Source of the DNA: Gramella sp. MAR_2010_147
Lineage (GTDB): Bacteria > Bacteroidota > Bacteroidia > Flavobacteriales > Flavobacteriaceae
Direction: 5' to 3'
DNA length: 64,000 bases
NCBI RefSeq assembly: GCF_900105135.1
Contig: NZ_LT629741.1
Coordinates: 1,116,001 to 1,180,000, forward strand
Positions 36,602 through 45,144 of this stretch are shown here, piece by piece. The notes beneath the pieces were generated by a model that had not been told where the DNA came from, made no database searches, and saw only the letters and a list, made by a program, of their open reading frames with translations. Position 1 is the first letter of the stretch, and every line of letters begins with the position of its first letter. The translations under genes were made by a program, and so were the position numbers.

Positions 36602-37057
36602 ATGGAAAAGGAAATTAAGAAAGTGAATGATGAAATTTCGGTAGCGGCGTTTGACCCGGAGGAAAACAGCTTTAAAACTTTTGCTGATAAGGGGTTTAAG
36701 TCGGTTATTAATTTGCAGACTGAGGAAGAAGAACAAAACGTTTCTACGAAAAAAGAAGAAAAACTAGCTAAGGAAAATAATCTCACATACAGACATATTG
36801 GTGTATCTGAAGATAATTTATCAGAGACTATAGTCAATGATTTCCGACAGGAACTTGAAACCCTCCCCAAACCTATCGTAGTTCATTGCAAATCTGGAAA
36901 GCGCTCCGGTGCCTTTGTGATGATGCATATTGGATGCCAGAAAAACATGTCTGGAGAAGAAGTAATAGAACAGGCTGAAGAAATGGGATTTGAATGTGAT
37001 GTACCTGAACTGGAGAAGTTCCTTAAGAAATACGTAAACGAGCATTCCAATTCTTAA
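36602..37057 (+). CDS. DUF442 (Blh-type phosphatase/sulfurtransferase-like) protein
   Basis: 151 residues. The DUF442 fold, related to dual-specificity phosphatases, shows FKSVINLQTEEEEQ, a middle with YRHIGVSEDNLSE, and the active-site loop VVHCKSGKRSGAF with Cys and Arg of a CX4R type. In other bacteria this domain is fused to, or encoded beside, persulfide dioxygenases in sulfide-response operons (Blh). It probably acts in sulfane-sulfur handling, but its reaction is not settled. It starts 3 bp after the dioxygenase gene. Confidence 0.85.
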   Translation: MEKEIKKVNDEISVAAFDPEENSFKTFADKGFKSVINLQTEEEEQNVSTKKEEKLAKENNLTYRHIGVSEDNLSETIVNDFRQELETLPKPIVVHCKSGKRSGAFVMMHIGCQKNMSGEEVIEQAEEMGFECDVPELEKFLKKYVNEHSNS

Positions 37058-37233
37058 ATTTAAGTTGGACAGACTCTTAGATAATTTATATTAATAAAGA
37101 AAAATTTCTTTCATTATGCACATGTAATTTGAAAATTTTATATGCCACTTAAAATCTGATTCGGTGATCTTTCAAAAAGATTTTGCTGTTAGTAAAGCCA
37201 ACAAAAACAAGGGTGCATTTTGCCATCATTTTT

Positions 37234-38439
37234 TTAATTATTCAATTTCACCCGTAAATTATCTATATCACTGGAAATTTTAGAATCAATTACTCGAGCA
37301 TAAATCTGGGTGGTTGAAATTTTATTATGTCCCAGTAGCTTGGAAACTGTTTCAATTGGTACGCCATTGGCTAAGGTTACGGTCGTAGCAAAAGTATGTC
37401 TGGCCGCATGAAAGCTTAAGTTCTTTTTGATTTTTATTTCTTTAGCGACTTCTTTTAAATACTGATTGATTTTCTGGTTGGAATATACCGGAAGCAATGT
37501 ATTATTTTGGTCCGCCTTTGGATGATCTTTATACCGATCCAATATTTTCTCTGCTTCCTCTAATAGAGGAATTCTTACAGTAGTATTTGTCTTACTTCTA
37601 CGCGTATAGATCCATTGCTTACCATCAATCCCAAAATGCAGGTGATTTTTATTTAAAGCTTTTACATCGGCATAAGCCAGACCGGTATAGCAGGCAAAAA
37701 TGAAAATATCCCGGTTCAATCGCAAGGTTGGATTTTTTATTTCGTGATTTTTTATTTTTCCCAGTTCCCCTTTTGAGAGATAAACCATATCCACACGATT
37801 GAAACGGAGCTTGAATCTTTTAGTTGGATTTTTCTCAATCCAATCAAGGTTTTCTGCGAGTCTCATGAGCTTTTTAAAGCGCTCCATGTGTTTCATTAAA
37901 CCATTGTTACGCAATCCATCCAGATTTCTCAGATAGTTCTCAAAATCCAGAGTAAACTGATAGTCGATATGCTTTAAATAGATATCACTTGTCCGGTGTT
38001 GCAGTTTTAGATAGTCTTTTAAGTATGTACTGGTAGTTGTATAATTTTTCATAGTACCGTACTTCAATACTTTACCCATATTTGTCTCATGGTATTCAAT
38101 AAGCTGATACAGAGTTTTATTTTGCTGATCGGTCCCCAGAAATCTGGACTTAACTAAATCTACTGTAATTACTTTGTCTTCTATTTGTAAAGCATCATGG
38201 ATTTTAAATAACTGACTTCTGGTTTCGTTGATCTTCTTATTAATCTGAAAACTTTCCGGACTGTTTCCTATCATTTTGGAAGAAGCCTGATTCCATTTAT
38301 CTATAGGAATGATTCTCTTTAAACTAATTTCAAGCTTTTTACCATTGATGGTAATTCGGGCATAGAGGATAGCTGATTCAGGTTGATTTTTCTTTTTGCG
38401 GGTGAAAAAAGAAATAGAAAAGGTTTGAGTAGTACGCAT
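37234..38439 (-). CDS. IntDOT-like tyrosine recombinase (integrase of the element)
   Basis: 401 residues. An N-terminal arm-DNA-binding domain (ESAILYARITINGKKLEISL) is followed by a SAM-like core-binding domain (about 108-205) and the catalytic domain. HAAR (H344, R347), H371 in LLGHNKIST and the nucleophile Y380 (QIYARV) are present. At the position of the first catalytic arginine the sequence is TGLAYAD, with Ala instead of Arg, as in IntDOT-type integrases of Bacteroidota. It lies about 250 bp from tRNA-Pro, the target site, and probably integrates and excises the 7.7-kb element. Confidence 0.92.
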   Translation of the reverse strand: MRTTQTFSISFFTRKKKNQPESAILYARITINGKKLEISLKRIIPIDKWNQASSKMIGNSPESFQINKKINETRSQLFKIHDALQIEDKVITVDLVKSRFLGTDQQNKTLYQLIEYHETNMGKVLKYGTMKNYTTTSTYLKDYLKLQHRTSDIYLKHIDYQFTLDFENYLRNLDGLRNNGLMKHMERFKKLMRLAENLDWIEKNPTKRFKLRFNRVDMVYLSKGELGKIKNHEIKNPTLRLNRDIFIFACYTGLAYADVKALNKNHLHFGIDGKQWIYTRRSKTNTTVRIPLLEEAEKILDRYKDHPKADQNNTLLPVYSNQKINQYLKEVAKEIKIKKNLSFHAARHTFATTVTLANGVPIETVSKLLGHNKISTTQIYARVIDSKISSDIDNLRVKLNN

Positions 38440-38549
38440 AACGATTTGACTTTAATGAAACAAAAATTGCGGGTACGAAAGTCAAATCAACAATACGCGG
38501 ATGGGATCATCCAACTTCTATCAAGATACAAAAAATAAGGTCACGATTG

Positions 38550-38585
38550 ACTCACGATCAACTCATAAACTCACTAAAAACTCAC
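38550..38585 (+). promoter_or_regulatory. Right arm-type recombinase sites
   Basis: Direct repeats ACTCAC/ACTCAT at 38550, 38561, 38569 and 38580 (spacing 11, 8 and 11 bp), in the same orientation as the pair at 31103. They lie between the integrase gene and the att core, where arm sites of tyrosine recombinases are expected. Confidence 0.55.
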
Positions 38586-38621
38586 ATTTTATTTATCTAA
38601 AATTATGTTAAATTTGTCAAT

Positions 38622-38660
38622 AAAAAAAGGGTAACTACATGATTTGCATATAATTACCCT
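38622..38660 (-). terminator. Terminator downstream of tRNA-Pro, supplied by the element
   Basis: On the minus strand the stem AGGGTAA / TTACCCT, with an inner TATATG / CATGTA stem, is followed by a run of seven T. It sits about 30 bp after the tRNA 3' end, inside the element. Confidence 0.65.
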
Positions 38661-38687
38661 AATATCTGCTTCTTAATAATATGTTAA

Positions 38688-38765
<78 letters not shown>

Positions 38766-38825
38766 AATTAAGATTGCAAATTAAACAGCTTTACTTCAAT
38801 TATCAAAAGAAAATCCCATGAAGAA

Positions 38826-39668
38826 TCAAGAAAAATGTTCCATAAAGTGATCTGGATGCGCCCCGGTACGGGTATTATCTTCTAACGAATCTATAGATTT
38901 CAGCTCATCTTCAGTGAGTTCAAAATCAAAAATTGCAGCATTTTCAATAATTCTATTTTTATGCACACTCTTAGGTATTGTTGCTACTCCCTTATGCAGA
39001 TCCCAGCGAAGTACTATTTGTGCTATAGATTTCTTATACTTTTCAGCAATCTCCTTAATCAAGGCATTATCAAGGATCTCACCGCGCATTAAAGGCGACC
39101 AGGCCTGGTACTGAATATTGTTTTCCTGACAATAATTTACGACATCCTGCTGTATGAGTTTTGGATGAAATTCATTCTGAAGAACCATTGGCTGCACACC
39201 TCCTACTTTTTTAATGTCTTCTAATTGATGAATTAAACAATTACTGACTCCTATCGCTTTTAGTTTTCCTTCTTCATAAAGTTCTTGCATCACTTTCCAG
39301 CTTTCCAGATATTTTCCAGGAACAGGCCAGTGAATAAGGTATAAATCAAGATAATCCATCCCCAGATTTTTGAGACTCGTTTCAAATGCTTTTCTGGTTG
39401 ATTGAGCTCCCTGATCTTCTATCCAAATTTTGGAAGTCACAAAGATATCTTCTCTTGGGATATCACTCTCCCGAATTGCCTTTCCTACTCCTTCTTCATT
39501 AGCATAGAATGCAGCAGTATCTATAAGTCTGTATCCTGCACTTAATGCACATTTTATAGCTGAATTAATTTCTTTTCCGCTTTCCGCCTTATAAACACCC
39601 AAACCCAGGTAAGGCATTTGAAGTCCATTGGCAAGTTTTGTTTTCCCGTCTATGTTAGCTAAATTCAT
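38826..39668 (-). CDS. Aldo/keto reductase
   Basis: 280 residues with the AKR barrel signatures: GYRLIDTAAFYANEEGVGKAI (catalytic D and Y), VTSKIW (K), LYLIHWPVPG (H), IGVSN, and IPKSVHKNRIIENAAIF for NADPH binding. It is of the 2,5-diketo-gluconate-reductase/prostaglandin-synthase-like AKR5 type and probably reduces small aldehydes or ketones with NADPH. Cytoplasmic. It follows tRNA-Pro on the same strand, outside the integrative element. No operon partner is obvious. Confidence 0.92.
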   Translation of the reverse strand: MNLANIDGKTKLANGLQMPYLGLGVYKAESGKEINSAIKCALSAGYRLIDTAAFYANEEGVGKAIRESDIPREDIFVTSKIWIEDQGAQSTRKAFETSLKNLGMDYLDLYLIHWPVPGKYLESWKVMQELYEEGKLKAIGVSNCLIHQLEDIKKVGGVQPMVLQNEFHPKLIQQDVVNYCQENNIQYQAWSPLMRGEILDNALIKEIAEKYKKSIAQIVLRWDLHKGVATIPKSVHKNRIIENAAIFDFELTEDELKSIDSLEDNTRTGAHPDHFMEHFS

Positions 39669-39749
39669 ACTATTACTTTCTCATGTTCCTTAAATAACTC
39701 TTTTAGTTTACAGAAATAGCATTAGCCTTCAAAAATTCCCTAACCTCTT

Positions 39750-40610
39750 TTAAATAATTTCTGGCTGATCTAACCAACCATAATGGCCACAGTCTTCCAT
39801 CTTTATCAATTGAGAATTTGGCAAAATTTGATGTGCCTTTTCCGCAACCGCAACGGGAACCACATCCTGTAACCCATGAAGAATCAAAACCTTATTCTGA
39901 AAATTTTTCATCTCAGCAGTTTTGTCAAAATTATCTAATCTCATTTGGTCCCAGATCAACCTGTTTAGATCCCGGTTCACCTGCATTAATCTTTCTGCTA
40001 TGGCCTCTTCATGTTCATCTCCATTTAAATAAGCTTTCGCCATAAAATAAGCTCTCTTTTTCTCAAATCGAGGATTTCCCGGGGTGGTTTGCATCATCGC
40101 GAAATAATGTACCAGGCTGTCACTTTCAGCCTCGGTAAGCCTATTCATAACGTTGAAGCTACCAACATTTCTTAAACTCATTCCTCCACTATGAGACTGG
40201 ATCATAGCCTTTACCTTTGCAGGGTATTTTGCTGCATATGCGTAGGCTAACATTCCTCCAAACGAATGCCCAAGGATGATCCATTGGTCATAACCTAAAT
40301 TTTTTCTTAGAGTCTCGATATCTTCCACCATAAGATCAATGCTTATATTAGAAGCATTCAATTCTTTCAAGACAGATTTTCCAGTACCTCTTTGATCATA
40401 AATGATAGTGGTATTATTTCCAGAGATCATTTCTGCTAAAGGCGCAAATCCATTACTATTCATTCCCGGACCACCATTGATAATTAATACAGGATCTCCA
40501 CTCCCGAACTTTTGATAAGCGATTTCACCATATTCTGTGGGTACTGTACCCTTTGTTTGTGAAAATAAAAACAAGGGAAAAAGAATAATAATAATGTTTC
40601 TAAAATTCAT
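39750..40610 (-). CDS. Exported proline-iminopeptidase-like hydrolase
   Basis: 286 residues with a signal peptide (NIIIILFPLFLFSQ). It is an S33-type alpha/beta hydrolase: VLIINGGPGMNSNG at the oxyanion site, IYDQRGTGKS, nucleophile GHSFGG, the acid in LILHGLQDVVP and His in DCGHYGWLD. The HGGPG motif is changed to NGGPG, a common variant. A periplasmic peptidase or esterase is likely. It lies between the aldo/keto reductase and the glycosyltransferase operon, probably transcribed alone. Confidence 0.88.
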   Translation of the reverse strand: MNFRNIIIILFPLFLFSQTKGTVPTEYGEIAYQKFGSGDPVLIINGGPGMNSNGFAPLAEMISGNNTTIIYDQRGTGKSVLKELNASNISIDLMVEDIETLRKNLGYDQWIILGHSFGGMLAYAYAAKYPAKVKAMIQSHSGGMSLRNVGSFNVMNRLTEAESDSLVHYFAMMQTTPGNPRFEKKRAYFMAKAYLNGDEHEEAIAERLMQVNRDLNRLIWDQMRLDNFDKTAEMKNFQNKVLILHGLQDVVPVAVAEKAHQILPNSQLIKMEDCGHYGWLDQPEII

Positions 40611-40666
40611 GATATCGGGAGTATGTTCTATTCAAATTTACTTCAAAATAGAATAACAGGATTATT

Positions 40667-42127
40667 TTAAGATTGTTGCGATTTTGAGACCTTAAAGCCT
40701 TTTCTTGTCATATTTCCCCATCCGGAGGTGATATCAAATAGCTTTTTATAATATCCTTTTATTTGGCCGAACAATAATATAGGATGATATAAAAAAGGTT
40801 CCAGATAGGCCGCAAGCAGCAATTCTACTATTTGTTTTGGTCTTGTATAGTGATTAAAACTCTTTATGTACATAAAAATAGCGATCGTAGAAAACACACA
40901 ACCTACAAGATAGGCCGCAAAAAATAATAATATCGCAAAAGACCAGTTGATCCATCCAAAAAAGGTAAAGGCGATCATACAAATTACCCCCATAAACTCT
41001 ACGATTGGCGCTCCAAATTCAAAAATTAGCCAGTACGGGTAGTATAAAAAACCCATTTTCCGATATTTTTTATTGAAAAGCAGGTCTTTATGAAGGCTCA
41101 TGGTTTCCCATAAACCACGTGCCCATCGATCCCGTTGCATGACCAGTATTTTATAATCTGAAGGACCCTCTGTCCAGCAAAGAGTTTCCGGGAGGTATAC
41201 TACTTTATATGGAATTTTCTTCTCTTCCATATGCTTTCTTAGTCTGATACACAATTCAAGGTCTTCCCCAACCGTTTTTGGATTAAATCCGCCAACTTCA
41301 ATCACTCTTTTTCTTGGATACATCCCAAAAGCACCAGAAATAAGCATGAGTCCGTTGATCTCGCTCCAGGCCATCCTTCCCAGTAAAAATGCACGAATAT
41401 ATTCAACCACCTGGGTCATAGGAATCAATCTTGAGGGCAATCTCAATTCGGTTAGAATCCCATTTCTTATGATAGAATCATTTGCGATCCCAACACCTCC
41501 TCCGCAACCAATGATCTCTTTATCATCTTCTTCCAGGTAAGGGCGTACCATCTTAAGAATAGCATCCTGTTCTATAATACAGTCTACGTCTGTAAAAATT
41601 ACCAGTTCTGTATTGGCGAAATTTACACCTGCATTAATGGCATCTGCTTTTCCCCCATTATTCTTATCGATTACAGTAAGCTGAGTATATTTTCGTTTTT
41701 TACTTCGGTAGATATATTTTACTGAAGCGGTTGGAATTGGCTGCGTAATGAAGGTAGCATCCTGTTGTTCAAGCTCAAATTCATCAATGAGCTTTTTCAG
41801 GGAATCATCTTTACTTCCATCATTAACCAGAATTAGCTCATAATAAGGATATTGAATAGAAAGTAATGACTTTACATTCTCAATAATGGTGAGACCCTCA
41901 TTATACGCCGGCGCAATTACAGTGACCGAAGGAATATCTGTAGCACTTACAATATCTTCTGCTCTTAAAAATACAGATCGTTGCTTTGTTCTTTTAATTG
42001 ATCTTCGCGCCAGTAGGATTCCTGTTAAATAGAGGGTTAATAGGCTGGCTCCATAGCCAATGAATAAGAAAACACTTATCCAATAGATATAGTAGCTTCC
42101 AAAAAAGCCCTCAGCACTATCCCACAT
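40667..42127 (-). CDS. Family 2 glycosyltransferase, polysaccharide-synthase-like
   Basis: 486 residues. An N-terminal membrane helix (WISVFLFIGYGASLLTLYL) is followed by a GT2 domain with PAYNEGLTIIENVKSLL, the DxD-type VIFTDVDCI, the acceptor-site VGEDLELCIRLRK and the processive-synthase QRDRW motif. Two or three C-terminal membrane helices follow. This is the architecture of PgaC/IcaA-type exopolysaccharide synthases, which polymerise a sugar (often N-acetylglucosamine) and export it. It overlaps the HEAT-protein gene by 11 bp and belongs to a three-gene operon with it and a receiver-like gene. Confidence 0.88.
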   Translation of the reverse strand: MWDSAEGFFGSYYIYWISVFLFIGYGASLLTLYLTGILLARRSIKRTKQRSVFLRAEDIVSATDIPSVTVIAPAYNEGLTIIENVKSLLSIQYPYYELILVNDGSKDDSLKKLIDEFELEQQDATFITQPIPTASVKYIYRSKKRKYTQLTVIDKNNGGKADAINAGVNFANTELVIFTDVDCIIEQDAILKMVRPYLEEDDKEIIGCGGGVGIANDSIIRNGILTELRLPSRLIPMTQVVEYIRAFLLGRMAWSEINGLMLISGAFGMYPRKRVIEVGGFNPKTVGEDLELCIRLRKHMEEKKIPYKVVYLPETLCWTEGPSDYKILVMQRDRWARGLWETMSLHKDLLFNKKYRKMGFLYYPYWLIFEFGAPIVEFMGVICMIAFTFFGWINWSFAILLFFAAYLVGCVFSTIAIFMYIKSFNHYTRPKQIVELLLAAYLEPFLYHPILLFGQIKGYYKKLFDITSGWGNMTRKGFKVSKSQQS

Positions 42128-43166
42128 TTAAGACTGATTTTGGATACTGCTGATAATAGAATTCCTGAACCTTTTCTTTATAGCCATTGTTCCATAATAT
42201 CTCTGCGACACTAAGTTTAAGATCATCATTAGTACCATATAGTTGTTTTAGATAAAAATCAAGATCTATGTCTGAATTTTCAAAAATATAGTTTAATAAC
42301 TGCCCTTGCTGTGTAGCATTTGGAATATCTTCATATAGCTCTTTGATATAGGCCATGGTAGATGAAGTTACGGCAAAAGTTTGAATGCAATAGATTGCCG
42401 TTTCGCGTACCTCGTAATCATCATGATTTAAATTATCAATAATATAACCAATTTCCCCATGCAATAAGTACTTCCTGATAATTCGCATCAAGAGTTTTTT
42501 ACCAAACAATTTTTCAGTCTTATATGCCTTATGCAACCATTTTAATTCTGGTTTAGGATAACGATCGTAGAGTTTTTCAACAATCTTAATCTGTTGCCAT
42601 AAGGTTACATTACGCTCCAGATAAGGCAAAAATCTGAGGCTCTCCCAGCCCATAAATACAACTAAAGCGATCTGGGCTTCTCTTCTTACATAAATGTTTC
42701 TGTCATTTCTATATTTGAAAATCTCCTCGAAATACTGTGACTGATTCATTTCATAGATCTCTCGAATTCCTCTAGCCTTTTTATACCAGTTCAAGCTTGA
42801 AATTTTCTTTACAGAAACTCCGTAGGGAGGAATTTGGGCATATAATTTCTGTAGCTTCGAAAAATTACTTCCCAGAATAGTACCCTGAGTACGAATCATG
42901 AGTCGTATGAGGAACTGGATGTTATTTTTATTCTCTGGTTTAATACCTACATTTCTAAGAATCCTTGTGATTTCATGTAAGCTTAATGGATTTTCAGGAT
43001 CATTATATAAATAACGACTTACAATATCTGCAAAAGTATGTTCTATTTTGGTCAGCCTATAGGTTCTTCTGCTCCTATATATAAGGCTAATGGCAATAGA
43101 TATCCAATAAATTACCAGAACCGAAAAAACGATACCTATAAAATAAAGTAGTACTGTTTCATTCAT
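42117..43166 (-). CDS. Membrane-anchored HEAT-repeat protein
   Basis: 349 residues. One N-terminal membrane helix (FIGIVFSVLVIYWISIAISL) is followed by a cytoplasmic helical solenoid with HEAT-like repeats (YVRREAQIALVVFMGWESLRFL, YEVRETAIYCIQTFAV). No enzyme motif is seen. It is probably a scaffold for the neighbouring glycosyltransferase: the genes overlap by 11 bp downstream and by 4 bp with the receiver-like gene upstream, pointing to translational coupling and a shared complex. Confidence 0.8.
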   Translation of the reverse strand: MNETVLLYFIGIVFSVLVIYWISIAISLIYRSRRTYRLTKIEHTFADIVSRYLYNDPENPLSLHEITRILRNVGIKPENKNNIQFLIRLMIRTQGTILGSNFSKLQKLYAQIPPYGVSVKKISSLNWYKKARGIREIYEMNQSQYFEEIFKYRNDRNIYVRREAQIALVVFMGWESLRFLPYLERNVTLWQQIKIVEKLYDRYPKPELKWLHKAYKTEKLFGKKLLMRIIRKYLLHGEIGYIIDNLNHDDYEVRETAIYCIQTFAVTSSTMAYIKELYEDIPNATQQGQLLNYIFENSDIDLDFYLKQLYGTNDDLKLSVAEILWNNGYKEKVQEFYYQQYPKSVLNVG

Positions 43167-43519
43167 CGGTAGGCTTGTATAATAGCTTCGATTTCGTCAA
43201 GATCTATAGGCACTGCATAGAAGCCTGTAATACCTCGCAAAGCAAATATTTCCTGTTTAATCTTATCCTGGCCCATATTGGTCACAACTAGCAAATTTTT
43301 GTGAGGTATAACCTCCTGCACCTGAGCAACGAACTGAAGCGGGGCTATTCCTTCAAACAAAATATCTGTTATAATAAAATCGAAATTAGTCTGTTGATCT
43401 TCAATTGTAAGAGCGTCCAGCGATCTAATTGCCTTACAATGAAAGCCATTTAAGTTCACGAGTCTTTCAAGTATTTTTAGAATAACGATATCCTCTTGAA
43501 TTACCAGGACCTTCCTCAT
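43163..43519 (-). CDS. Degenerate receiver-domain protein
   Basis: 118 residues, a lone receiver (CheY-like) domain: MRKVLVIQEDIVILKILERL with the acidic pair E9/D10, FDFIITDILF with a phospho-acceptor-like Asp, and LVVTNMGQ with Thr. The conserved lysine of the KP motif is replaced (YAVPID), so normal phospho-switching is doubtful. It may be a fixed or protein-binding receiver controlling the polysaccharide synthase. First gene of the three-gene operon; it overlaps the HEAT gene by 4 bp. Confidence 0.8.
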   Translation of the reverse strand: MRKVLVIQEDIVILKILERLVNLNGFHCKAIRSLDALTIEDQQTNFDFIITDILFEGIAPLQFVAQVQEVIPHKNLLVVTNMGQDKIKQEIFALRGITGFYAVPIDLDEIEAIIQAYR

Positions 43520-43892
43520 TCGAAATTATTTACGTAGAAATATACTAAACCCATATGAAAATTAAGCACTTTATGGCTTATATTAGCGTTTTAGCCAGTT
43601 AAATATCTATTTTAGGTAAGAAAAAACTTTCGACAAGAATATGTAGAATTATTTATTTTTTGCATGATCAATTAAAACTTACGCAAGAATACTATAATTG
43701 GTTTTAATTTTTTAGAATTTATTTCCAATAAATTGGTAAGTAAAATTTATAGCTATTTTCCACACAATTTCCTTAAAGCTATTATATTGCATCCACTTTA
43801 GAACATTGAAATTTATAATTTGAAAATTACTTTAACCTACTTAATTCAAATCTTAAGTATCTAATAAATGTTCTATTGATTAAGCCCTATTT
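43520..43892. other. Divergent intergenic region of the polysaccharide locus
   Basis: 373 bp, AT-rich, between the receiver gene (minus) and the YaiO-like gene (plus). It should hold both promoters. No clear operator or hairpin was seen. Confidence 0.4.
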
Positions 43893-45143
43893 ATGAAATT
43901 GAAAATTACATCCCCTTTATTAGCCTTATTTTTCATTTTATTTTCACTATCGGCCATTGCACAGGATGAAGAACTTACTACCGATGAATTATTTGTGAAA
44001 GCCAGGACTGCCGCTTTTGATGAAGACAACTATCCTAAGGCAATAGAATTAACCCTTAAAGCTTTAGATAAAAGTCCGGGCTATGCAGATGTTAGGATCT
44101 TCCTTGGAAGACTATATACCTGGACAGATAAGGTAGATAGTGCCAGAGCAGCTTTTAAACGTGTTCTGGAAGAAAACCCCGGGTACGAAGATGCCTCCCT
44201 TGCCTACGCCAGCCTGGAATACTGGAATGATAATTCAGAAAAAGCATTGGAAATTTTAAATGGTGGTATTGCTGCAAATCCAAAATCTGAAGATCTACTT
44301 TTGTTAAAAGCGAGGGTTTTAAAAGATCTTCAGCAATATTCTGAAGCTTCCAATACCTTAAACCAGCTTTTAAAAATAAATCCAAAACTTACCGAAGCTA
44401 GATCATTGGGAGAATCTATTCGTAATGTTTCAGCTAAAAACCAGGTAGGAGTTGATTATGAATTTGTTCATTTCGAAAACCGATTCGACGATCCGTGGCA
44501 TCTCGTCAGTGTAGACTATTCCAGAAGTACAAAAATAGGGTCTATCATAGGAAGATTGAATTATGCTAACAGGTTTGCTTCTAATGGAACCCAGTTTGTT
44601 CTGGATGCTTACCCTAGCATTTCCGATACTTTTTACGCATATCTTAGTGGTGGAATTGCAAGCAGCGGTAGTATTTTCCCTAATTACAGGGTTGGTGCTT
44701 CTTTGTATGCCAACCTCCCTGCTGCCTTTGAAGGCGAAGTAGGTTTTAGAATGCTTAGTTTTGATGACCAAACCTGGATCTATACAGCCTCCGTTGGAAA
44801 ATACATCAGTAATTTCTGGCTTAATGCCAGGACTTATTTAACACCCGGAGACCAAAATATATCTCATTCTTATGCTTTAAACGTGCGCTATTATATTGCC
44901 GGGGCAGATGACTTTTTAAGTTTTGGAGTAGGTACCGGTATTTCACCTGATGATAATACCAATAACATTTTAATTCAGGATCCGTATAAATTAAAATCGA
45001 GCAATATCTCGGTAGGTTATCGTATGTCTGTAAAAAGCACCAATGTATTTTTTATAAATGCAGAGCTGGAAGATCAGGAATATGCACCGGAAACGCGAGG
45101 TAACCAATTATCTGTGGGTATAGGATATTTCAAAAAATTCTAA
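43893..45143 (+). CDS. YaiO-like outer-membrane beta-barrel with TPR domain
   Basis: 416 residues with a signal peptide (LLALFFILFSLSAIAQ). Residues about 30-170 contain TPR-like repeats (YPKAIELTLKALDKSPGYADV, VDSARAAFKRVLEENPGYED). Residues about 178-416 form a YaiO-type outer-membrane barrel of amphipathic strands ending in LSVGIGYFKKF, with a C-terminal aromatic residue. It probably exports or anchors the polysaccharide made by the divergent synthase operon. The next gene begins 1 bp after its stop. Confidence 0.88.
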   Translation: MKLKITSPLLALFFILFSLSAIAQDEELTTDELFVKARTAAFDEDNYPKAIELTLKALDKSPGYADVRIFLGRLYTWTDKVDSARAAFKRVLEENPGYEDASLAYASLEYWNDNSEKALEILNGGIAANPKSEDLLLLKARVLKDLQQYSEASNTLNQLLKINPKLTEARSLGESIRNVSAKNQVGVDYEFVHFENRFDDPWHLVSVDYSRSTKIGSIIGRLNYANRFASNGTQFVLDAYPSISDTFYAYLSGGIASSGSIFPNYRVGASLYANLPAAFEGEVGFRMLSFDDQTWIYTASVGKYISNFWLNARTYLTPGDQNISHSYALNVRYYIAGADDFLSFGVGTGISPDDNTNNILIQDPYKLKSSNISVGYRMSVKSTNVFFINAELEDQEYAPETRGNQLSVGIGYFKKF

Positions 45144-45144
45144 G

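Noticed and set aside
37234..38439. Tyrosine recombinase as the integrase of the cassette-like array
   Set aside because: It is an IntDOT-like integrase with its own tRNA target and arm sites 27 kb away. It shows nothing of an IntI-type enzyme, and the att core of its element is unlike the palindromes.
44155..44771. Minus-strand frames inside the YaiO-like gene
   Set aside because: They are shadows of a clear signal-peptide, TPR and barrel gene.
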